A stretch of 64,000 nt of DNA from positions 62,001-126,000 of the forward strand of contig NZ_BJDI01000010.1 in assembly GCF_005405065.1 (NCBI RefSeq), written 5' to 3'. Positions 57,317 through 64,000 of this stretch are shown one piece after another. Made by a program: the position numbers and the translations under genes. The DNA is from Lactiplantibacillus nangangensis. GTDB taxonomy: Bacteria; Bacillota; Bacilli; Lactobacillales; Lactobacillaceae. Each line of letters opens with the position of its first letter. The first letter of the stretch is position 1. A model generated the notes under the pieces. It was not told where the DNA came from and did not search any database. It saw nothing but the letters and a program-made list of their open reading frames with translations.

Positions 57317-57328
57317 TGAGGCGAGTTC

Positions 57329-57550
57329 ATGCACAGAACGTTTTATCAATATTTAATGACCCAGCGAAATCCAAATAGTACGGAAAGCGTGGCCGAATTT
57401 GCGAACAATGCGTTTTTTGACCAGCAATTTCCAAAACAAAGTACGGATTTTCATGAAGTGTCACAGTATTTGGAATTAAATGCTGGTTATTTACCATCAA
57501 TGACGATTTTTGATGAGAGCTGGCAGGCCTATTTGGCGAGTGAAGCCTAA
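57329..57550 (+). CDS. YozE family protein
   Basis: A 73-residue soluble protein: FYQYLMTQRNPNS at the start and an EFANNAFFDQQFPKQS centre match the YozE SAM-like fold. Function unknown; probably a small helical adaptor. It lies 12 bases after ypmS, with GTGAGG before the ATG, and 30 bases before ctpA, so it belongs to the same transcript. Confidence 0.85.
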   Translation: MHRTFYQYLMTQRNPNSTESVAEFANNAFFDQQFPKQSTDFHEVSQYLELNAGYLPSMTIFDESWQAYLASEA

Positions 57551-57580
57551 GCCAATTTAGTGAGGAAAGAGGAGTCTGGC

Positions 57581-59077
57581 ATGCCAGAGGAACCAAAGCA
57601 AACCACAACGGATGACAAGCAGGTCAATCCGCATTTAAAAAGTAAAAAAAATCGGCCGAAACGCCGCGTTGGGCTATGGACGTACATCATTTCGATCATC
57701 GTGGCGTTAGGTGTCGGAATCGGTGGGACTTATTGGGTCATCGGTCGCGTGGTCACGCAACAGTTAGCTAGCATGCAACAAACTAGCAGTGCGATGAAGA
57801 AGGTCGAGTCGGTCTATGCAACGATCAGTGAAAACTATTATCAGCCGGTGAATTCGAACAAGCTTGCCAATGGCGCTATCAATGGGATGGTCAGTTCATT
57901 AGGCGACAAATTCTCCGAATACATGGATAAAAGCGAAACTGAGAGCCTGAATGATACAATCGACAGTTCTTTCTCAGGTATCGGGGCGCAAGTCCAAAAA
58001 TCGGGTAGTTACATTCAAATCATTTCTCCGATTGCGGATACGCCAGCGAAAAAAGTTGGCTTGAAGCCAAAGGATATTATTAAAAAGGTCAATGGCAAGT
58101 CGATTGCCGGCAAGACACTCACGCAAGCCGTTAATTTGATGCGTGGGAAAGTCGGCACGACCGTCACGTTGGAAATTGAACGGGCGGGCAAGACGTTTAC
58201 CGTTGACTTGAAGCGGGCCAAGATTCCGGTTACCACGGTTGATTATAAATTAGTCGGTGGCGATAAGAAAATCGGTTATATCACCGTCTCAACCTTCTCG
58301 ACCAATACGGCTAAAGAGTTCAAGACGGCGCTAAAAGCGCTCGATAAAAAGGGTGCCAAGAAGTTGATCATCGATATGCGGGGGAACCCAGGTGGTTTGA
58401 TGACGGCCGCCTTGAAGATGGCCTCAATGTTCGTGAAGAACGGTAAGACCATCATGCAAGTGCAAACACGTGATGCGAAGGCTGAAAAGTATGTCGCCGG
58501 CAAGAAATACGACGGCGGCTATAAGGAAACTAAGCCGACAACCGTCTTGATCGATGGCGGGAGTGCTTCGGCCGCTGAAATCTTCAGTGCGGCGTTGCAT
58601 CAATCTGCAGGCGTTAAACTTGTTGGCTCGCAATCTTACGGTAAAGGGACCGTTCAAACTGTCACGAGCTTTAGTGATAAGACTGAAATGAAGATCACGG
58701 TCGCCAAATGGTTAACACCAAATGGCAGTTGGATCAACAAGAAGGGCTTGACACCAGATGTGAAAGCAGCGGAACCAAGCTATGCTAATTTGACGGTCAT
58801 CAGTAAACCGGATGATTTGAAGGTCGGCAAGGTCAACGATGATATCAAGACCTTCCAGGAATACTTGAAAGCCATGGGTTACTTCAAGGATGACGTCAAT
58901 GGCTACTTTGGTGGCTCGACGACAAGTGCGGTGAAGGCTTATCAGAAACATGCTAAGCTGAAGCAGACTGGTACCGTTGATAAGGACACGTTAACGAAGT
59001 TGGAAACTGAATTAGCAACTAAGATCAGTGATAACGATAATGCTTACAATGCGGCATTGAAACTAATGTCGAAATAG
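57581..59077 (+). CDS. S41 C-terminal processing protease (CtpA)
   Basis: A 498-residue serine protease anchored by one N-terminal membrane segment (about residues 35-57). A PDZ domain (FSGIGAQVQKSGSYIQI, about 130-200) precedes the S41 catalytic core: GGSASAAEIFSAAL holds the nucleophilic Ser and SYGKGTVQT the general-base Lys. A C-terminal peptidoglycan-binding domain (FQEYLKAMGYFKDDVNGYFG, by position about 430-490) follows. It would trim secreted or wall proteins outside the cell. ATG at 57581 is preferred: AGAGGAG lies six bases upstream. Confidence 0.94.
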   Translation: MPEEPKQTTTDDKQVNPHLKSKKNRPKRRVGLWTYIISIIVALGVGIGGTYWVIGRVVTQQLASMQQTSSAMKKVESVYATISENYYQPVNSNKLANGAINGMVSSLGDKFSEYMDKSETESLNDTIDSSFSGIGAQVQKSGSYIQIISPIADTPAKKVGLKPKDIIKKVNGKSIAGKTLTQAVNLMRGKVGTTVTLEIERAGKTFTVDLKRAKIPVTTVDYKLVGGDKKIGYITVSTFSTNTAKEFKTALKALDKKGAKKLIIDMRGNPGGLMTAALKMASMFVKNGKTIMQVQTRDAKAEKYVAGKKYDGGYKETKPTTVLIDGGSASAAEIFSAALHQSAGVKLVGSQSYGKGTVQTVTSFSDKTEMKITVAKWLTPNGSWINKKGLTPDVKAAEPSYANLTVISKPDDLKVGKVNDDIKTFQEYLKAMGYFKDDVNGYFGGSTTSAVKAYQKHAKLKQTGTVDKDTLTKLETELATKISDNDNAYNAALKLMSK

Positions 59078-59085
59078 GATTTAAT

Positions 59086-59120
59086 CAAGGACGCTCAGGT
59101 CAAACTGGGCGTCCTTTGAT
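59086..59120 (+). terminator. Likely terminator after ctpA
   Basis: aaggacgc (59087-59094) pairs with gcgtcctt (59109-59116); the T run is short. Confidence 0.6.
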
Positions 59121-59188
59121 ATCTAGCGTGATTAGAAGCGGATGCGCGAACTGTGGTAAAATGGGAATGCTAATTTAGAGATCAGTTG

Positions 59189-59327
59189 CGGGCGAGAATT
59201 TAACCCGATGCTTAACTGTTTTTGACATTAGGCTGTGGGGGCGCAATCAAGGCTTCAAAAGGGTAAACTTGCCCTCAAACTGCCCCCTAGACGAAAAATC
59301 AGGAAAACAAGGGTGTTGAAACCCTTG
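59189..59327 (+). other. Structured leader of rbgA
   Basis: Pairings: cggg (59189-59192) with cccg (59204-59207); gggggc (59237-59242) with gccccc (59282-59287), enclosing agggt...gccct (59260-59264 with 59271-59275); and caagggt (59308-59314) with acccttg (59321-59327) just before the ribosome-binding site. No T run follows. TAAAAT at about 59157-59162 may be the -10. Confidence 0.5.
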
Positions 59328-59349
59328 ATATGAAAGGAATTAAAGCACT

Positions 59350-60204
59350 ATGGCAACTATACAGTGGTATCCAGGACATATGGCTAAGGCGATTCATCAA
59401 GTGGAGGATAAGCTTCATTTGGTCGATTTAGTCTTTGAATTGGTCGATGCGCGGATTCCAGAAGCTTCTCGTAATCCGGCAATTGAAAAGGTGATTCAAA
59501 ATAAGCCTAAACTGGTCATCATGACGAAAAAAGACTTGGCAGATCCACAAACAACGGCGGCGTGGGTCGCTCATTATGAGGCGCAAGGTCAAGTGGCGAT
59601 CGCAGTTGATTCCCGTAACCGCAATACGAGCAAGCAAATCACTGAAACCGCAACGACGATGCTTGCGGATAAGATTGCGAAGATTGAAGCGCGTGGCATT
59701 ACCAATCGACCAGTTCGGGCCGTTTGTGTGGGCGTGCCCAATGTCGGTAAATCGACATTGTTGAATCATATCGTCAATAAAAAGATTGCCCAAGTGGGTG
59801 ACCGGCCCGGCGTGACGAAGAGCCAGCAGTGGCTCAAAGCTTCCAAAAAGTTGGAATTATTAGATACGCCCGGGATTCTCTGGCCTAAGTTTGATGATCC
59901 CATCGTTGGGACTAAATTGGCTGTGACCGGTGCCATTAAAGAAAATATTTATCCAAACGATGATGTTGCACTATACGCCCTGACATTTTTCAAAAAATAT
60001 TATCCGCAACGTTTAATAGAAAGGTATCATGTCACCGCTGATCAGCTTGAATTGACTGAGCCAGAACTACTTGTCGCGATGACGAAAAATATGGGCATGC
60101 GTGATGACTGGGAACGGTTCTGTGTCGCCTTCTTGTTAGATATTCGTAAGGGTCGTCTTGGTCGGTTTACGTTAGATCTCACGGATGAAATTGCCAATGC
60201 CTGA
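59350..60204 (+). CDS. rbgA: Ribosome biogenesis GTPase RbgA (YlqF)
   Basis: A 284-residue circularly permuted GTPase that helps late 50S assembly. The motif order is permuted: G4 (MTKKDLAD) precedes G1 ([12 protein letters not shown]) and G3 (DTPGILWP). [11 protein letters not shown] at the N-terminus is diagnostic. AAAGGA lies 11 bases before the ATG at 59350. It overlaps rnhB by eight bases. Confidence 0.97.
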   Translation: MATIQWYPGHMAKAIHQVEDKLHLVDLVFELVDARIPEASRNPAIEKVIQNKPKLVIMTKKDLADPQTTAAWVAHYEAQGQVAIAVDSRNRNTSKQITETATTMLADKIAKIEARGITNRPVRAVCVGVPNVGKSTLLNHIVNKKIAQVGDRPGVTKSQQWLKASKKLELLDTPGILWPKFDDPIVGTKLAVTGAIKENIYPNDDVALYALTFFKKYYPQRLIERYHVTADQLELTEPELLVAMTKNMGMRDDWERFCVAFLLDIRKGRLGRFTLDLTDEIANA

Positions 60205-60958
60205 GTACACAGTTGCAACCTTTAAGACTTTGTTGGCGGATGCGCCGACTGAAGCGGTTTTGCAAGCGGCCAAGGCTGATCCGCGCAAAGGGGTCCAGCA
60301 GGTTTACCAGCGTTATTTGAAGCAACAGGCGAAGCAAGCCAAATTACAAGCGCGCTTCGACCAACATATGCAGTTAGAGCGTGATTTTTGGCAACGTGGC
60401 GGCCAGTATGTCGCTGGTATCGATGAAGTTGGTCGGGGTCCATTAGCTGGGCCGGTCGTGACAGCCGCAGTCGTTTTGCCACGGGACTTTGATCTTATTG
60501 AAGTGAATGACTCAAAACAACTCACAGCCCAAAAACGCGCTGAATTGATGCCAAAGATTTTGTCGGCAGCCGTCGCAGTAAGTTTAGGGGTGGCGGATGC
60601 CCAACAAATTGATCAATTGAATATTTATGAAGCAACCCGCGTGGCAATGCGCCAAGCGGTCGAGAATTTGACGGTTAAGCCGACTTTACTATTAGTGGAT
60701 GCGATGCAGATTCCTGTACCGATTGCACAGACCCGTTTGATCAAAGGAGACGCGAAGAGTGCTAGTATCTCGGCAGCCAGCATTGTCGCCAAAGTAGCTC
60801 GAGATCACTTGATGGCAACCTATGACCAAGTTTACCCAGGTTATGATTTTGCCGACAATATGGGCTATGGGACGGCGAAGCATTTAGCTGGGCTGAAAAA
60901 ATTAGGGGTGACCCCAATCCATCGGCATTCTTTTTCACCCGTGCGAGACGCAGAATAA
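60197..60958 (+). CDS. rnhB: Ribonuclease HII
   Basis: A 253-residue enzyme that cuts RNA in RNA/DNA hybrids and starts ribonucleotide removal. The catalytic acids lie in [16 protein letters not shown], and [21 protein letters not shown] follows with HRHSFSPV near the end. ATG at 60197 ([10 protein letters not shown]) is chosen over 60185 by comparison with the Bacillus N-terminus; it lies inside rbgA, as is usual for this pair. Confidence 0.96.
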   Translation: MPEYTVATFKTLLADAPTEAVLQAAKADPRKGVQQVYQRYLKQQAKQAKLQARFDQHMQLERDFWQRGGQYVAGIDEVGRGPLAGPVVTAAVVLPRDFDLIEVNDSKQLTAQKRAELMPKILSAAVAVSLGVADAQQIDQLNIYEATRVAMRQAVENLTVKPTLLLVDAMQIPVPIAQTRLIKGDAKSASISAASIVAKVARDHLMATYDQVYPGYDFADNMGYGTAKHLAGLKKLGVTPIHRHSFSPVRDAE

Positions 60959-60997
60959 GCGCGTTTGCGTAGTTGTGACTTAAAAGGAGTGACAATT

Positions 60998-61864
60998 ATG
61001 CAGTTACGTAGCTTATTGATTCGGTTGCACTTAGCCCACGGAATTGGTTATGTGGGTATCGGCAAAGTGTTGCGTTTTTGTCGACGTCATCAGACCGTGC
61101 TGACCGAGGCGGCTGAGATTGCCAAAGCGGCCAAATTGTCCACGCGGGCTGCGCGGGAGTTTCGCCGCGATTGGCAAAGCTCACAGTTTCATGAACGCCT
61201 GATGCGCCATCAAACGGTAATGATCATGACGATTTTGGATGCGGACTATCCCGTACAATTGTTGGAGAGTTATCATCCGCCGTTGGTGCTATTTCTACAA
61301 GGGCAACGAACATTACTTGCAACGCCGCAGTTGGCAGTGGTCGGGGCACGACAGGCGAGTCCGTATGCGGCCAGAGTCGTGCAACGATTGCTGGCCCCTT
61401 TGGCGGCGACCCCGGTGACAATTATTAGTGGGTTGGCCGCAGGAACGGATGGCCTGGCGCATCAGCAAGCTTTAAAGCACCATTTGCCGACGATTGCAGT
61501 CATCGGCACCGGGTTAGATGTGACTTATCCACGAGTGAATGCCGAGTTACAGCGACAAGTTGGGCAAGTCGGCTTACTAATTAGTGAGTATCCTTTAGGC
61601 AGTCCACCAGCGCGCCATCACTTTCCAGAACGTAACCGCATTATTGCCGGGTTGTGTCAGGCACTCGTAGTTATCGAAGCCCGTGAACATTCTGGGAGCT
61701 TGATTACGGCGAATTTGGCGCTACAAAACAACCGAAATGTGATGGCGGTACCAGGCCCAATCGATGCGCCGATGTCGGTCGGTTGTAATCAATTGATTTT
61801 TGCTGGTGCGAAACCAGTGTTAAATTCGCGGCATATAATAGAAGAGATTTACCCCAAAATTTGA
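60998..61864 (+). CDS. dprA: DNA processing protein DprA
   Basis: A 288-residue protein that loads RecA on incoming single-stranded DNA in natural transformation. The Rossmann core includes VVGARQASPYAARV, ISGLAAGTDGLAHQ and FPERNRIIAGLCQALVVIEA, then EHSGSLITANLAL. A short SAM-like N-terminal domain precedes it. ATG at 60998 follows AAAGGAG. Its TGA stop (61862-61864) lies in the topA -35 box. Confidence 0.95.
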   Translation: MQLRSLLIRLHLAHGIGYVGIGKVLRFCRRHQTVLTEAAEIAKAAKLSTRAAREFRRDWQSSQFHERLMRHQTVMIMTILDADYPVQLLESYHPPLVLFLQGQRTLLATPQLAVVGARQASPYAARVVQRLLAPLAATPVTIISGLAAGTDGLAHQQALKHHLPTIAVIGTGLDVTYPRVNAELQRQVGQVGLLISEYPLGSPPARHHFPERNRIIAGLCQALVVIEAREHSGSLITANLALQNNRNVMAVPGPIDAPMSVGCNQLIFAGAKPVLNSRHIIEEIYPKI

Positions 61865-61889
61865 CAAGCCTTAATTTTTGAAATATGAT
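61861..61889 (+). promoter_or_regulatory. topA promoter
   Basis: TTGACA (61861-61866) and TATGAT (61884-61889) at 17-base spacing; the -35 contains the dprA stop. Confidence 0.92.
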
Positions 61890-61953
61890 TACATGGATTT
61901 GCAAGTGCAAATGCCCCAAATAATCATGATCAAAAGCGTAAGGAGCTGATCAA

Positions 61954-64000
61954 GTGGCTGCTAGTACAACTAAAGCCAAGCAGGCGGCAACAAGTAAAAC
62001 CAGTGCTAAGAAACCAGCTAAGAAGACCGCAACCAAGCGGCGCACTCGGCAGACTGGCAAAAAATTGGTGATCGTCGAATCGCCATCTAAAGCAAAAACA
62101 ATTGAAAAATATTTAGGCCGTTCATATAAGGTCGTGGCCAGTTTAGGTCATATTAGAGATTTACCAAAAAGTAAAATGGGGGTCGATGTTGATAATAATT
62201 ACGACCCTCATTATATTTCGATTCGTGGTAAGGGTGATGTGATCAAAGGATTGCGACGAGAGGCCAAAAAGGCTAAAGCCGTTTATCTGGCATCTGACCC
62301 GGACCGTGAAGGTGAAGCCATTGCCTGGCACTTATCTTATTTATTAGGCTTAGATCCTAAAGATAAGAATCGCGTGGTCTTCAACGAAATTACGAAAGAT
62401 ACCGTTAAAAATGCGTTTAAAGAACCTCGCTCGATCGATATGGATTTGGTCGATGCGCAACAAGCTCGTCGAATCTTGGATCGTTTAGTCGGTTATTCAA
62501 TCAGTCCATTATTGTGGAAAAAGGTCAAAAAAGGCCTCTCTGCTGGGCGGGTTCAATCAATTGCGCTGGATTTGATTATCCAACGTGAGAACGAGATCAA
62601 AGCTTTCAAGCCCAAGGAATATTGGACGATCGAAAGTGAGTTCCAAAAAGGCCGGTCAAAATTTATGGCCAGCTTTTATGGCACGCATGGTAAGAAGCAG
62701 GCGTTAGATGACAACGCTGCGGTTCAAAAGATTTTAGGACAGTTGGATCGTCAAGGCGACTTCAATGTCGTTAAAGTCGTTAAGAAAGAACGTAAACGGT
62801 TCCCAGCGCCGCCATTCACCACGTCAACGATGCAACAGGATGCGAACCGAAAGTTAAACTTCCGGACGCGTAAGACGATGATGGCCGCACAGCAATTGTA
62901 CGAAGGCATTAACGTCGGTGGTAAAGAAGGTAGTGTGGGGTTGATCACGTATATGCGGACCGACTCAACGCGGATTTCATCAATTGCTAAGCACGAAGCG
63001 TCACAATTCTTGCACAAAGAATATGGGGCTGAATATGCGGCAACGAAGCCTGTCAAAGGTAAGTTGCCTGAAGGCGCGCAAGATGCCCATGAAGCGATTC
63101 GCCCATCTTCCGTTTTCCGGACGCCGGCCAGCATCAAAGACTACTTGTCCAAAGACCAATTCCGGTTGTATCAATTAGTCTGGTCACGGTTTGTGGCGAG
63201 CCAAATGACACCAGAAGTTCTCGATACGATGGCAGTCACGATTGATCAAAATGATGTTCAGTTCCGGGCCAATGGGTCTAAAACAAAATTTGCCGGTTTC
63301 ACGAAGATCTATGATAAGACTGAAAAGAACAATGTTTTACCAGATCTCGCTGAAGGCGACGTGGTCAAGCTAAGCAAGACTGATCCGCAACAACATTTCA
63401 CTCAGCCACCGGCACGTTATTCTGAAGCCAACTTGATCAAGGCGTTGGAAGAAAATGGTGTGGGTCGACCTTCAACGTATGCGCCAACCTTGGATACCAT
63501 TCAACGCCGCTATTACGTTAAGCTCGAAGCGCGGCGATTTGTCCCGACAGAATTAGGGGAGATCGTTAATGACATCATCTTGGAGTATTTCCCAGATGTC
63601 GTCAACGTTGGCTTTACCGCTAAGTTGGAAGAACAATTGGATGCGACCGAAGAAGGTAAAGAAAACTGGGTCGAAGTCGTCGATAGTTTCTACCAGCCGT
63701 TTTCCAAAGAAGTCACTAAGGCCGAAGCGGGTATGGAAAAGATTCAGATCAAAGATGAGCTGGCTGGTTTCAATTGTGAAATCTGTGGGGCGCCGATGGT
63801 CGTTAAAATGGGTCGTTACGGTAAATTCTATGCTTGCTCACGCTTCCCTGATTGTCGGAACACGAAGCCAATCGTTAAAGAAATTGGGGTCGTTTGTCCA
63901 CAATGTAAGCAAGGCCAAGTTATTGAACGGAAATCAAAGAAGAACCGGGTCTTCTACGGTTGTTCACGGTTCCCTGAATGTGACTTTGTTTCTTGGGATA
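61954..64000 (+). CDS. topA: DNA topoisomerase I, N-terminal 682 residues (cut by window edge)
   Basis: The frame starts with GTG at 61954, six bases after AAGGAGC, and runs open to the right edge. The Toprim domain begins [18 protein letters not shown] at about residue 38 and includes [14 protein letters not shown]; the active-site tyrosine lies in [15 protein letters not shown]-terminal zinc fingers start near residue 608 ([13 protein letters not shown], then CSRFPDCRN), and a second begins VCPQCKQGQ. It relaxes negative supercoils. About 36 residues before the Toprim domain are very rich in Lys, Ala, Thr and Arg, an addition to the usual core. Confidence 0.96.
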   Translation, partial: MAASTTKAKQAATSKTSAKKPAKKTATKRRTRQTGKKLVIVESPSKAKTIEKYLGRSYKVVASLGHIRDLPKSKMGVDVDNNYDPHYISIRGKGDVIKGLRREAKKAKAVYLASDPDREGEAIAWHLSYLLGLDPKDKNRVVFNEITKDTVKNAFKEPRSIDMDLVDAQQARRILDRLVGYSISPLLWKKVKKGLSAGRVQSIALDLIIQRENEIKAFKPKEYWTIESEFQKGRSKFMASFYGTHGKKQALDDNAAVQKILGQLDRQGDFNVVKVVKKERKRFPAPPFTTSTMQQDANRKLNFRTRKTMMAAQQLYEGINVGGKEGSVGLITYMRTDSTRISSIAKHEASQFLHKEYGAEYAATKPVKGKLPEGAQDAHEAIRPSSVFRTPASIKDYLSKDQFRLYQLVWSRFVASQMTPEVLDTMAVTIDQNDVQFRANGSKTKFAGFTKIYDKTEKNNVLPDLAEGDVVKLSKTDPQQHFTQPPARYSEANLIKALEENGVGRPSTYAPTLDTIQRRYYVKLEARRFVPTELGEIVNDIILEYFPDVVNVGFTAKLEEQLDATEEGKENWVEVVDSFYQPFSKEVTKAEAGMEKIQIKDELAGFNCEICGAPMVVKMGRYGKFYACSRFPDCRNTKPIVKEIGVVCPQCKQGQVIERKSKKNRVFYGCSRFPECDFVSWD

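Overview
This window is a 64-kb piece of a low-to-mid GC Firmicutes chromosome, consisting almost entirely of core housekeeping genes. Gene content and order (phoH-ybeY-dgkA-era-recO, T-box-glyQS, dnaG-rpoD, trmK-nif3, pfkA-pyk, xerD-ribT-scpAB-rluB, ypbB-recQ, cmk-rpsA-der-hup, dapB-cca, thyA-dfrA, rbgA-rnhB-dprA-topA) fit the Lactobacillaceae. The 316-residue thymidylate synthase and 162-residue dihydrofolate reductase have the lengths of the Lactobacillus enzymes. The closest overall match I recognise is the Lactiplantibacillus (L. plantarum) group; that is inference from memory, not a search. I saw no tRNA, rRNA, CRISPR array, insertion sequence or prophage gene.

Layout. 1-6200: end of aspS, msrA, a YitT membrane protein, a teichoic-acid-type pair (CDP-glycerol glycerophosphotransferase family protein plus a TagG-like permease with no ATPase beside it), nfo, and on the minus strand a PEP-metabolism regulatory kinase. 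6200-10800: rpsU-yqeY, then phoH-ybeY-dgkA-era-recO (ribosome and RNA maturation, envelope lipid recycling, repair). 10780-17400: a glycine T-box with glyQS, then dnaG-rpoD. 17440-20020, minus strand: the one accessory-looking block, an MFS exporter with its MarR regulator and a separate XRE-type regulator. 20230-26250: trmK-nif3, pepT, CtsR-regulated clpB, and a small membrane protein. 26340-32700: dnaE, pfkA, pyk. 32800-38460: DUF441 protein, cvfB, xerD, ribT, scpAB, rluB, then an FMN riboswitch with the riboflavin transporter ribU. 38590-45840: ypbB-recQ, a LysM protein, cmk, an S1-domain protein, der, hup. 45900-50810: a TPR protein, a HAD phosphatase, dapB-cca and an unrecognised 150-residue protein. 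50810-51290: a long non-coding stretch with nested inverted repeats. 51290-59100: an ABC-F ATPase, thyA-dfrA, DegV, and an envelope cluster (SGNH hydrolase, YpmS, YozE, CtpA protease). 59100-64000: a structured leader, then rbgA-rnhB-dprA and the start of topA.

Most of the unexplained signal is in RNA leaders and operators rather than in proteins. The strongest is the nested inverted-repeat element at 50906-51233 ahead of the ABC-F gene: an 18-bp perfect outer repeat around a roughly 138-nt foldable core. Others are three tandem hairpins in the hup leader, a structured rbgA leader, an intrinsic-terminator-like hairpin between the CtsR box and clpB, a 14-bp-arm palindrome over the marR promoter, and a cre-like repeat between the PEP regulatory kinase and rpsU. 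Three promoters have a -35 box that contains the TGA stop codon of the gene upstream.
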